A stretch of 64,000 nt of DNA from Tissierella praeacuta DSM 18095 (GCF_900128955.1 NZ_FQTY01000007.1:1-64000), one strand, 5' to 3'. Shown: positions 1 through 5,683, numbered from the stretch's first letter. Notes: generated by a model from the sequence alone, not told the origin. Program-made: numbers and translations.

Positions 1-6
1 ACCTCC

Positions 7-255
7 TTATTTTTCTGGCATTTGAAACACAGAATAGCTTTGAAAGCTTTCCATCTCATAATTTGCTATCTCCCTCATATTTGATACTCCTACACATTGA
101 GTCAGCTGTTCTTGTATTTCATCTAAAACTTCCATAGCTCTTTCTTCTGTTTCATATTTTCCTAAGGTCCAATTTCTGCACATAATTGTATTACCTACTA
201 CCTCAAGTGAAGTTACATCTATTAGTTCTTTTCTACTTTGGCTTCTAATCCACAT
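7..255 (-). CDS. Small phage-type protein of unknown function (82 aa)
   Basis: The 82-residue protein begins MWIRSQSRKELIDV and has a short beta-rich start (LEVVGNTIMC) followed by a helix with ERAMEVLDEIQEQL. Small proteins opening with an MWIRSQ-like motif and a 'calculate-and-average' helix of this kind are familiar to me from clostridial and lactococcal phages, but I know of no assigned function. The ATG lies inside the 3' end of the AbrB-like gene (11-nt overlap) and is preceded by GGGGAG, so the two are translationally linked. It is the last gene seen of a leftward operon of six tiny genes. Lack of any signal peptide or membrane segment suggests a cytosolic protein. Confidence 0.7.
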   Translation of the reverse strand: MWIRSQSRKELIDVTSLEVVGNTIMCRNWTLGKYETEERAMEVLDEIQEQLTQCVGVSNMREIANYEMESFQSYSVFQMPEK

Positions 256-625
256 TGTTTACTCCCCTTTCAACTATTTCATTAATTTTATTGATTATTG
301 TTCTACATAAGTATCTTGATTGCTTGTATTTTAAAATTTCATCTTCAGTTATCTGTGATGATTCAGTTAAATCGTGTTGTCTTATAATAATGTCTCTATC
401 TTTTATCCTTTCTTTAAGTGCTGCTATAATTTCCTCTAATTCTTCATCCTCAAAATCAAATACCTTTTCAGGATGATATTTTTTTATGCTTATAGTTACA
501 TTCTTTGAATCTACTGAAATTTCTAATGGATCTCCTTCTCTAATTCTTAGAGTTCTTCTAATCTCTTTAGGAATTACAACTCTACCTAATTCATCTACTC
601 TTCTAACTATTCCTGTGTGTTCCAC
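245..625 (-). CDS. AbrB/SpoVT-type DNA-binding regulator
   Basis: The first 50 residues form a swapped-hairpin AbrB domain: GIVRRVDELGRVVIPKEIRR is the family signature, followed by LRIREGDPLEISVD. Such proteins bind DNA as dimers or tetramers and act as transition-state or phage-borne transcription regulators. The remaining 70 residues are acidic and helical (FEDEELEEIIAALKERI) and resemble nothing I can name; they may be an effector or oligomerisation part. The start is GTG, with GGAGGAGG a few bases upstream. It sits between two tiny genes with 2- and 11-nt spacing/overlap, so it is co-transcribed with the accessory operon. AbrB-domain proteins of this shape are common in clostridial prophages. 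Confidence 0.85.
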   Translation of the reverse strand: MEHTGIVRRVDELGRVVIPKEIRRTLRIREGDPLEISVDSKNVTISIKKYHPEKVFDFEDEELEEIIAALKERIKDRDIIIRQHDLTESSQITEDEILKYKQSRYLCRTIINKINEIVERGVNNVD

Positions 626-627
626 TG

Positions 628-834
628 TTACACCTCCTCCCTACACCAATCAGGATAAATTGGATATAAAATAAATCCATACTTCTCATGCTCATACTCA
701 ACAGTTCCAAAGCCTTCTTCTCCTTCAAAACTAACTTCTTTTCCATCTATCAAATCTACATGATGACTTAGTACCTTCTGTATCTTTTTAGGTGCATGTC
801 TTTTAAAAAGCTTTTTATCAAATATTATTTTCAA
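628..834 (-). CDS. Hypothetical accessory protein (68 aa, TTG start)
   Basis: I choose the TTG at 834 because AGGAGGG lies at 841-847, six bases upstream; an ATG at 852 would place the ribosome binding site inside the gene. The product starts (M)KIIFDKKLFKRHAPKK, is basic at the N terminus and then acidic (GKEVSFEGEEGFGTVEYEHE), and ends YPIYPDWCREEV. I do not recognise the family. It is packed between a 36-residue ORF and the AbrB-like gene in the leftward operon. Function unknown; presence with phage-type genes suggests an element-encoded accessory factor. Confidence 0.6.
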   Translation of the reverse strand: MKIIFDKKLFKRHAPKKIQKVLSHHVDLIDGKEVSFEGEEGFGTVEYEHEKYGFILYPIYPDWCREEV

Positions 835-851
835 GCCTGTCCCTCCTATCA

Positions 852-962
852 CTAAAAACTTATATTTGTAGTTTCATACCAAAACCTTAAACCTTGCCAG
901 CTTGGTTTAACACCATTGTTTATACATTTTTGCATATAATACTTTAAATATTTGATATTCAT
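852..962 (-). CDS. Very small ORF (36 aa) in the accessory operon
   Basis: Reading the minus strand from ATG at 962 gives a 36-residue peptide beginning MNIKYLKYYMQKCINNG and ending WYETTNISF. A GGAGGT box sits seven bases before the ATG. It fills exactly the gap between its neighbours: three bases after the 84-aa gene's stop, and its own stop is at 852, just before the next gene's ribosome binding site. Spacing, ribosome binding site and A/T-ending codon use argue for a real gene. No function can be assigned; the sequence is rich in aromatic and lysine residues. Confidence 0.5.
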   Translation of the reverse strand: MNIKYLKYYMQKCINNGVKPSWQGLRFWYETTNISF

Positions 963-965
963 TAC

Positions 966-1220
966 TTAGACCTCCATTTTCGAAATTACTAAATAATTAT
1001 CATCAAGTTCCTCGATCCTTAGCTTGTTTCCTTTGTTGTAAAAGCTGCGAACGATACAACTGTTTTCAACAAATACCTCTAAAATTATATTCATCATATC
1101 TTCTACAACAGCTACCTTTGCATTTTTAAGTGAAACAAACACTTTATCTAGCATTAATACTTCATATTTATTAAAATCTATTGATAATATTTCTGTTGTA
1201 TCTAATGATTTTCTTTCCAT
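966..1220 (-). CDS. Hypothetical accessory protein (84 aa)
   Basis: An 84-residue protein, MERKSLDTTEILSIDFNKYE onwards, with alternating beta strands (VFVSLKNAKVAVVEDMM, IILEVFVENSCIV, LRIEELDDNYLVIS) and no signal or membrane segment. The family is unknown to me. Its start lies three bases after the stop of the 55-aa gene upstream, and GGAGGC precedes the ATG, so it belongs to the same leftward operon. Likely an element-specific small protein. Confidence 0.55.
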   Translation of the reverse strand: MERKSLDTTEILSIDFNKYEVLMLDKVFVSLKNAKVAVVEDMMNIILEVFVENSCIVRSFYNKGNKLRIEELDDNYLVISKMEV

Positions 1221-1223
1221 TTT

Positions 1224-1391
1224 TTATGCCTCCTTTGAATTTTTACAATGCTCTAGAAATGCATCTCCAAAAACTTCTACTAATGGTCTATAAAATTCAT
1301 CTTCATCTACTTCCCTTACTTCTTTAATTTCTCTCTTCAATTCTTTTCCTGTATGTCTGCATATTGTTACACTTAACACTTCTATTTGCAT
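1224..1391 (-). CDS. Hypothetical accessory protein (55 aa), first gene of leftward operon
   Basis: The likely start is the ATG at 1391, preceded by AGGGGG seven bases upstream; a longer reading from 1409 would bury this ribosome binding site. The 55-residue product begins MQIEVLSVTICRHTGKELKR and has an acidic helical end (VDEDEFYRPLVEVFGDAFLE). I cannot name a family. It is the first of six closely packed leftward genes (down to position 7), a layout typical of the early region of clostridial prophages. Confidence 0.55.
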   Translation of the reverse strand: MQIEVLSVTICRHTGKELKREIKEVREVDEDEFYRPLVEVFGDAFLEHCKNSKEA

Positions 1392-1436
1392 TTTGATTCC
1401 CCCTATCATTTGATATTTCGTTTTTACTTATTAAGA

Positions 1437-1465
1437 TTGTCCCAAACACCCCTATATGGTAAAAT
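1437..1465 (+). promoter_or_regulatory. Candidate sigma-A promoter for the 1487 gene
   Basis: TTGTCC (1437-1442), a 17-base spacer and TAAAAT (1460-1465) read toward the gene at 1487. Reasonable match to the vegetative consensus; seen in sequence, not tested. Confidence 0.45.
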
Positions 1466-1486
1466 CTAGTAAAGGGGGTGACTTCA

Positions 1487-2035
1487 TTGAAATGGTACTA
1501 CATTCTAATTTTTACTTTCTTCTATAAGCTACTTTTTAACATTAATGCTTATTTAAAAACTAAGTTTTACTTTAAAAGATACGAACATTGGGTTTCTAAA
1601 CCGAATGAATCTTTATTAACACACGAAGAATCTATTAAAAAACTTTTCAAACTAGCCAATCTCAAAGATTCTAGACGTCCGTATGTCCAACAAATTACTA
1701 ACATGCATATATATAAAGATACTGTTTCTGTTATTGACAATATGTTTGCTAGAAGAGCTGATATACAGCATGGAATAATCGGAATGTTTCAAGCGTCTAT
1801 TGGTGTGTTTCGTAGTCGCATATTAGAGACATTCAGTCCATTCTATTGGATAAATCTTCTATTGTTTTTACCGAGAAATATTTTAGATTACTTAAAGTTC
1901 GACCCTGAGAAGGCAAGCTATAGAATTTTAAATGTTATTTTTACCGCCACTTGGTGGATTTTCATCACTTCCTTTTCCATATTTAAGGATCAAATCAAGG
2001 TTATGGTAATCAATTTTATAGAAGTACTCCCTTAA
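1487..2035 (+). CDS. Hypothetical membrane-associated protein (182 aa, TTG start)
   Basis: The TTG at 1487 is preferred because AAGGGGG lies eight bases upstream; the GTG at 1478 overlaps that box. The N terminus (YYILIFTFFYKLLF) is hydrophobic, the middle is soluble and basic (KKLFKLANLKDSRRPYVQQI), and two further hydrophobic stretches follow (SPFYWINLLLFLPRNILDYL and TATWWIFITSFSIF). No family recognised. Its last 108 bases overlap, on the opposite strand, the convergent 69-aa gene; in that overlap this frame uses many C-ending codons (acc, gcc, ttc, atc, tcc) unlike the rest of the gene, so its true 3' end is uncertain. It lies among phage-type genes and has its own promoter. Confidence 0.55.
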   Translation: MKWYYILIFTFFYKLLFNINAYLKTKFYFKRYEHWVSKPNESLLTHEESIKKLFKLANLKDSRRPYVQQITNMHIYKDTVSVIDNMFARRADIQHGIIGMFQASIGVFRSRILETFSPFYWINLLLFLPRNILDYLKFDPEKASYRILNVIFTATWWIFITSFSIFKDQIKVMVINFIEVLP

Positions 2036-2137
2036 CATCCTTTCAATTGCATCCAATCTTTTATTTAGGACTACTGCTAAAGATATAATAGTCGTATATA
2101 CTACTACAGTAGCCCAAAACACCATATCATTAGTCAT
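1928..2137 (-). CDS. Small single-span membrane protein (69 aa)
   Basis: The ATG at 2137 follows a long purine-rich GGAGGAGGTGAGGAGG tract, a very strong ribosome binding site. Residues about 5-24 (MVFWATVVVYTTIISLAVVL) form one membrane span, followed by an amphipathic helix (KRLDAIERMLREYFYKI) and a polar tail DENPPSGGKNN. Codons in this frame are A/T-ending, like the neighbours, also across the 108-base overlap with the opposing gene. Size and layout resemble small phage holin-like or accessory membrane proteins, but that is only a suggestion. No promoter was identified. Confidence 0.55.
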   Translation of the reverse strand: MTNDMVFWATVVVYTTIISLAVVLNKRLDAIERMLREYFYKIDYHNLDLILKYGKGSDENPPSGGKNNI

Positions 2138-2168
2138 CCCTCCTCACCTCCTCCTATTTGATACTTCA

Positions 2169-2197
2169 TTGTCTTTCCCCCAATATTCTCCTATAAT
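2169..2197 (+). promoter_or_regulatory. Sigma-A promoter for the 2246 gene
   Basis: TTGTCT (2169-2174), 17-base spacer, perfect TATAAT (2192-2197), about 48 bases before the start codon at 2246. Strong vegetative-type match. Confidence 0.65.
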
Positions 2198-2245
2198 ATA
2201 AGTACAGGCTCTGCCAAGCTAAGTACTAAAGAAAGGAGAAATTAT

Positions 2246-2563
2246 ATGGTAAATCTAACCAGAGATGCCGATAAACTTTTATGTTGCATATATAAGCAAT
2301 ATTTAGAAAGAAGAAAATCTGGCTATTTAAAACTTCAAGCTAAAAGATTCGAAAAAAATTTTTATACTGAGGATAAAAATATATCTTCATGGAACTGCAC
2401 AGATGTTTCTGATACATTGTTGGAACTCGGTAGAACAAAATATATTCGTCTTTATATTGGTGCTGATTTTGATTTAGAAGATTCTGCCATTGTCTACATG
2501 GAAAATCGTTTTAAAAATGGTCTTATTGAAGTTGTAGACTTCATTTCTAAGCTAATTCCTTAA
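2246..2563 (+). CDS. Hypothetical protein, likely winged-helix-like (105 aa)
   Basis: MVNLTRDADKLLCCIYKQYL opens the protein, followed by a basic helix-turn region (RRKSGYLKLQAKRF), a central polar part and a conserved-looking end (YMENRFKNGLIEVVDFISKL). I remember many clostridial and bacillar homologues with the same opening and 'YMENRF' ending, annotated only as hypothetical, often near prophages or integrated elements. The pattern helix-helix-beta fits a winged helix, but this is inference. AGGAG precedes the ATG by eight bases and a good promoter lies upstream, so it is a monocistronic rightward gene between the leftward phage-type operons. Its stop overlaps by 12 bases the end of the 56-aa opposing gene. 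Confidence 0.65.
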   Translation: MVNLTRDADKLLCCIYKQYLERRKSGYLKLQAKRFEKNFYTEDKNISSWNCTDVSDTLLELGRTKYIRLYIGADFDLEDSAIVYMENRFKNGLIEVVDFISKLIP

Positions 2564-2722
2564 AGCTCTTCCATCGGGATAAAACTTATTTTTATAATTG
2601 ATTTCCCATACGCCATTCTTAAAAACAATTACTAACTCATGACATTTATCTGAGAATGGCGTTCCATTTATTTTATATACCTTGTTGGGAATATCAATTT
2701 CTATGGTTTCTAGCTTTTCCAC
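2552..2722 (-). CDS. Small hypothetical protein (56 aa, GTG start)
   Basis: A minus-strand frame from GTG at 2722 to TAG at 2552 encodes 56 residues beginning (M)EKLETIEIDIPNKVYKING and containing HELVIVFKNGVWEIN. AGGAGG lies at 2731-2736, eight bases before the GTG. Codons are A/T-ending and the sequence reads as a small beta-sheet protein. It lies directly downstream of the XRE gene (34 bases after its stop at 2756), so the two are probably one operon. Function unknown. Confidence 0.55.
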   Translation of the reverse strand: MEKLETIEIDIPNKVYKINGTPFSDKCHELVIVFKNGVWEINYKNKFYPDGRALRN

Positions 2723-2755
2723 CCCTCTCACCTCCTCTCATTTGATTTTACTTAT

Positions 2756-2974
2756 TTATTTTTCGTTTGCTCTCTTATTGTGAACTTGCAATCCAAAAAA
2801 AATTTCATCCGTCGATACATTAAAAAACTTTGCAATTTTTCTTGCCCTTGCTAGACTTGGAGTCCTCTCCCCTGTCTCATACATGGCTATAGAACTCAAT
2901 GGTATTCCTGTCGCTTTATGAAGCTCTATCTGAGTCATATTTTTGTCTTTTCTATATTCTCCTAAAGTTTTCAA
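2756..2974 (-). CDS. XRE-family HTH regulator (Cro-like)
   Basis: The 72-residue protein is essentially one lambda-repressor-type HTH domain: LGEYRKDKNMTQIELHKATG, then IPLSSIAMYETGERTPSL as the recognition helix, and KIAKFFNVSTDEIFFGL. The start is TTG with GGAGGTGA five bases upstream. It is transcribed away from a second HTH repressor at 3158, in the head-to-head layout of a phage cI/cro switch. The very short length (no C-terminal dimerisation domain) fits a Cro-like role. Its own promoter at 3022-3049 carries a palindromic operator in its spacer, so it is very probably controlled by one or both regulators. Confidence 0.88.
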   Translation of the reverse strand: MKTLGEYRKDKNMTQIELHKATGIPLSSIAMYETGERTPSLARARKIAKFFNVSTDEIFFGLQVHNKRANEK

Positions 2975-3021
2975 ACCTTCACCTCCATTTTCTCACCCAT
3001 TGTGAAGCACCTTGTATTTTT

Positions 3022-3049
3022 ATTATATCACGTTACGTGAGTATGTCAA
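3022..3049 (-). promoter_or_regulatory. Leftward promoter with operator in its spacer
   Basis: On the minus strand TTGACA (3049-3044) and TATAAT (3027-3022) are both perfect boxes with a 16-base spacer. The spacer contains the palindrome TCACGTTACGTGA (3028-3040). A repressor bound here would cover both boxes. A further half-like site TTACGTGA lies at 3073-3080 between the two divergent promoters. Confidence 0.75.
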
Positions 3050-3096
3050 GCACTTTTTGTATCTTTCTCTCTTTACGTGATTATTGCTTTTAACTC

Positions 3097-3125
3097 TTGA
3101 GTTTGCTCACATGTGGTGATATATT
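3097..3125 (+). promoter_or_regulatory. Rightward promoter with operator in its spacer
   Basis: TTGAGT (3097-3102), 17-base spacer, TATATT (3120-3125), reading toward the repressor at 3158. The spacer holds TCACATGTGGTGA (3107-3119), an imperfect version of the operator palindrome in the opposing promoter. This suggests autoregulation of the repressor and cross-regulation of the divergent gene. Confidence 0.65.
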
Positions 3126-3157
3126 TTATATATAAACTATTACAAGGGGTGAGAATA

Positions 3158-3544
3158 TTGAAAGAAATTTTAAAACATTTAAGACAAGAAAGAGAGATAA
3201 CACAAAGAGAATTAGCTAAAAAATTAAATATCTCTCCTAGTACCATAGCTATGTATGAGACTGGACAAAGAAAGCCAGATTCTGATATGTTAGAAAACAT
3301 TGCGAATTTTTTCAATGTTTCAGTTGACTATCTTCTAGGTAGAACAGATATAAAAAATCCATCTGAGGAAATATCTAATGCTGTAGAAAATGACCCAGAA
3401 CTACTAGACTTCTGGAATGAATTAAAAGAAAGAGAAGATTTGCAAGTATTATTTAAACAAACTAAAGAATTAACCCCAAAGGGAATACAACAAATTATAA
3501 GAATTATAAAAGCTATTGAGGATGAAGAAGATAGAGAGAATTAA
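3158..3544 (+). CDS. XRE-family repressor (CI-like) of the element
   Basis: The TTG at 3158 follows AAGGGGTGA by five bases; longer upstream readings lack a ribosome binding site. Residues 1-60 are a classic HTH_3 domain: LRQEREITQRELAKKLNISP, STIAMYETGQRKPD, IANFFNVSVDYLLGRTD. The C-terminal half (ELLDFWNELKEREDLQVLF, KGIQQIIRIIKAIEDEE) is helical and is seen in many clostridial prophage or ICE repressors. The next gene encodes an ImmA-like protease; such repressor-ImmA pairs are known to control lysogeny or transfer, with the protease cleaving the repressor. Together with the divergent XRE gene it forms the regulatory switch of the element. Confidence 0.88.
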   Translation: MKEILKHLRQEREITQRELAKKLNISPSTIAMYETGQRKPDSDMLENIANFFNVSVDYLLGRTDIKNPSEEISNAVENDPELLDFWNELKEREDLQVLFKQTKELTPKGIQQIIRIIKAIEDEEDREN

Positions 3545-3576
3545 TAGCATATTAGGGTTTAAAGGGGGAAATATAG

Positions 3577-3918
3577 ATGAACATAGATATACTAGATAAA
3601 AGCTTACTTAAATCATTATTAGACGAAACTATATCATTCCATGAAATCATGAACGCATATAATGTTAGAACTTCAATAGCATTTAATATTCCAGCTAGTA
3701 TACTAGGTTTTGTATATGTTAGCAGGCGAGGAAATTATCACTTAATACTTAATGGAAATGTTAACTATAAAACTCAATGTAGGACTTTTGTCCATGAGAT
3801 TAAACATATTACATATGATTTGCCTAAAATTGGATACATAGTAGGTTTAGATATGCAACATACTTATTTTGAAAATGAAGCTGATATGTTGGCAGAAAAG
3901 ATAATTACATATTTATAA
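3577..3918 (+). CDS. ImmA/IrrE-family metalloprotease
   Basis: The 113-residue protein has the zinc protease signature HEIKH (HExxH-type) in TFVHEIKHITYDLP and a downstream ENEADMLAEKI that supplies the third zinc ligand, both hallmarks of the ImmA/IrrE family (DUF955). Family members cleave an adjacent XRE repressor and so derepress an integrated element. It follows the repressor by 32 bases with GGGGGAAAT as ribosome binding site, and is 14 codons or more shorter than typical ImmA proteins, but both catalytic motifs are intact. Probable target: the repressor at 3158-3544. Confidence 0.85.
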   Translation: MNIDILDKSLLKSLLDETISFHEIMNAYNVRTSIAFNIPASILGFVYVSRRGNYHLILNGNVNYKTQCRTFVHEIKHITYDLPKIGYIVGLDMQHTYFENEADMLAEKIITYL

Positions 3919-3947
3919 ATAAATTAGATTATAAGGAGGAAATAAGA

Positions 3948-4334
3948 ATGTCTAAAATTTATTATCGAGTAGTAGAAATATTGGATGAACATTCAATATT
4001 AGTTAATTATGGAAGGGAATCCGGAGCAAATGAGGATGATGAAGTTAGAATTATATCTAAAGGACCAGAAGTAATAGATCCAGAAACAAATAAATCTCTT
4101 GGGACTCTAGACTCTATAAAAGCCGTATTAACAATAGTAACGGCTTACGATAAGTTTTCTTTGTGTAAAAAAATACAAGTGACTACTAAAAATGCTCTTA
4201 TAAGTCCATTATCTCAATTTGACGTTACTTCTAAATCTATCAAAACAATAAATGTGGATAAGAACAGTATCTCTAATAAAGAATTACCTAATGACAAAGT
4301 AATAAAAGTTGGTGACAAAGTTGAAATTTTATAA
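3948..4334 (+). CDS. Hypothetical protein with FlgT-C-like beta-barrel pattern (128 aa)
   Basis: The 128-residue soluble protein starts YYRVVEILDEHSILVNYGRE and has the pattern G(A/V)xxDDEVRIISKGPEVIDPE followed by GTLDSIKAVLTIVTAYDKFS and a closing VIKVGDKVEIL. Sequences with 'DPETxxxLG' and 'KVxxVxxxFS' between beta strands resemble the small C-terminal barrel of FlgT and short stand-alone bacterial proteins of the same fold. I do not know a function. It lies 29 bases downstream of the ImmA gene with AAGGAGG before the ATG, so it is probably the third gene of the repressor operon. It has no signal peptide, unlike FlgT itself. Confidence 0.5.
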   Translation: MSKIYYRVVEILDEHSILVNYGRESGANEDDEVRIISKGPEVIDPETNKSLGTLDSIKAVLTIVTAYDKFSLCKKIQVTTKNALISPLSQFDVTSKSIKTINVDKNSISNKELPNDKVIKVGDKVEIL

Positions 4335-4384
4335 TACTTTATATATATTCCAGTAAGTTATATATCTATTATCGTTATTGCTTA

Positions 4385-4413
4385 TTGATTACCGTTATTA
4401 TTTATGATATAAT
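4385..4413 (+). promoter_or_regulatory. Promoter of the RNA upstream of the AbiF gene
   Basis: TTGATT (4385-4390), exactly 17 bases, perfect TATAAT (4408-4413). Predicted start of transcription near 4420, where a compact RNA ending in a strong terminator begins. Confidence 0.7.
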
Positions 4414-4419
4414 GTAACT

Positions 4420-4493
4420 AAGTTAACTAGCCGATACTTAAATGGACGGCTCAGAAAGCCCCTGTTACATTATTTTGTAACAGGGGCTTTTGG
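4420..4493 (+). ncRNA. Small structured RNA (abiF-RNA-like candidate) with predicted H-type pseudoknot
   Basis: A self-contained unit of about 75 nt: promoter at 4385-4413, then TAAGT (4419-4423), AGCCG (4429-4433), ACTTA (4436-4440) and CGGCT (4447-4451), then an intrinsic terminator at 4455-4493. AGCCG pairs with CGGCT, and TAAGT can pair with ACTTA inside that hairpin's loop, which is the order of an H-type pseudoknot. The unit lies directly before the AbiF/Abi_2 HEPN gene at 4526. From memory, a conserved 'abiF RNA motif' was described next to abiF genes, and related HEPN-RNA pairs have been interpreted as RNA-antitoxin systems. Identity with that motif is my inference; the structure is read from sequence only. 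Confidence 0.65.
4455..4493 (+). terminator. Strong intrinsic terminator between the small RNA and AbiF
   Basis: AAAGCCCCTGTTACA (4455-4469) pairs with TGTAACAGGGGCTTT (4475-4490 region) around a short T-rich loop, followed by TTTTGGTTGTTT. It ends the small RNA 32 bases before the AbiF start; read-through of this terminator may be how AbiF is expressed, since no separate AbiF promoter is evident. Confidence 0.85.
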
Positions 4494-4525
4494 TTGTTTA
4501 AAATAATTGATTAGGAGAATCTTAA

Positions 4526-5485
4526 ATGGACAAGCCTTTTTTGACATTTGATGAACAAATTGAAAAATTAAAAAATGATTACAATCTAATAATAGATAAT
4601 TATGAATTTGCAAGAGAAGCTCTATCTTCTATATCTTACTACGATCTTGTTAATGGATATCAATCTATTTATATGATAGATGCTGAATATATAGAGGGTA
4701 CTACTATTGAACACCTAACTTCTACACATATATTCAATAAAAATATTCAAGGTGTGCTTTTTAAATATGCCACTTATGTAGAGAATTCTTTTAAAACCTT
4801 ACTATCTCATATAATTGCAGAACGTTTTACAGAGCATCAAGATGAATATTTAGATATAAAATATTATAAAAAAGGTAAAAATAGTGACCAAAAAACAAAG
4901 CTAAGAAAACTCTTAGATAAATTAAAAGGGATCTGTAAGGAATGTGAAGATACACCTACTCAATATTATAGGAATACTAAAGACCATATCCCACCTTGGA
5001 TACTCTTCCGAAATATAAGTTTTTCAGATACAACGGATCTATTTTATTTTTTAAAGCGAGAAGAGAAAGAATATCTATTTACCTTTCTAAGCATTTTAAA
5101 TACAGATACATTAGAATTTCAGGATAAAGTCAACATAATGCTTAGTTCACTTAAAGTAGTTAGAAAGTTTAGGAATAAAATTGCACATAACTTAAACTTT
5201 TTAGCTTATAGGAAATCTTCCCTCAACAAAAAGGCAAACTTACTTTACGAAAATACTTTGTTTTCAGAGAAGGAAATTACAACGACCTTTAATAATGTAT
5301 GGGCTATGGTTGTCTCTATAGTTATCTTACTCAATAATAAATATCTATCTCAAAACTTCTTGGCTGAATTTCAATCATTTATGAAGTTTGACGAAAACCT
5401 TATTGAAATATACTGTAAAGTTACGGGAATCCCCTTAGACTATGAGAAAAGAATTTGGGATTATATGGATACCTTGGAGTTTTAA
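4526..5485 (+). CDS. abiF: Abi_2 / AbiF-type HEPN abortive-infection protein
   Basis: The 319-residue protein opens PFLTFDEQIEKLKNDYNLII and continues with ISYYDLVNGYQSIY, the Abi_2 (AbiD/AbiF) signature; DHIPPWILFRNISFSD is the central family motif. Residues 213-223 contain R216-N-K-I-A-H221, the RxxxxH HEPN ribonuclease motif. Family members mediate phage defence by RNA cleavage, and AbiF-type proteins are paired with a neighbouring RNA; the promoter-pseudoknot-terminator unit at 4385-4493 fits that role. AGGAG precedes the ATG. The frame stops at 5483-5485 within TTTTAAAAA, and the +1 frame continues for 36 plausible residues to 5594, so the C terminus may be shortened by a frameshift or extended by slippage. 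It lies between the element's repressor operon and its recombinase, the usual site for such cargo. Confidence 0.85.
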   Translation: MDKPFLTFDEQIEKLKNDYNLIIDNYEFAREALSSISYYDLVNGYQSIYMIDAEYIEGTTIEHLTSTHIFNKNIQGVLFKYATYVENSFKTLLSHIIAERFTEHQDEYLDIKYYKKGKNSDQKTKLRKLLDKLKGICKECEDTPTQYYRNTKDHIPPWILFRNISFSDTTDLFYFLKREEKEYLFTFLSILNTDTLEFQDKVNIMLSSLKVVRKFRNKIAHNLNFLAYRKSSLNKKANLLYENTLFSEKEITTTFNNVWAMVVSIVILLNNKYLSQNFLAEFQSFMKFDENLIEIYCKVTGIPLDYEKRIWDYMDTLEF

Positions 5486-5583
5486 AAATCTAATAACTGA
5501 TAAAAACTTCTCTGAATTAATATATTCAGAAATAAAAAAAGACCCTGAAAACATTATTCAGCATCTTAAAAATAGAATAAATG

Positions 5584-5677
5584 AAAAAAGTTAACCCCAG
5601 GGGCAAAGGAATTCTCGGTTCATCACCTACTCCCATTCGGGAACCCAGCCTTATCCATCACGAGTTAACTTTACTGT
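5584..5677 (-). ncRNA. Structured leftward RNA downstream of AbiF
   Basis: A good minus-strand promoter (5712-5684) would start a roughly 95-nt RNA near 5677 that ends in a U-run at 5589-5584. Its ends pair over 11 positions: AAAGTTAACTC (5' side, 5672-5662) with GGGTTAACTTT (3' side, near 5598-5588), which doubles as the terminator stem. Inside, CTGGGTT pairs with AACCGAG (six of seven) enclosing CCC-GAAT-GGG, and AAGG can pair with CCTT. This is compact, multi-branched and G+C-rich against an A+T-rich background. I do not recognise it as a known family. It could be an RNA partner of AbiF, an antisense regulator of the 3' end of that gene (the tail overlaps the extended frame), or an independent element RNA. 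Confidence 0.55.
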
Positions 5678-5683
5678 ATCTAT

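Noticed and set aside
255-674. Rightward frames opposite the AbrB-like gene
   Set aside because: Shadows of the AbrB domain, without ribosome binding site.
2756-3544. The two XRE genes as a toxin-antitoxin pair
   Set aside because: Both are DNA-binding regulators facing away from each other; neither has a toxin domain, and the ImmA gene explains the module as a lysogeny switch.
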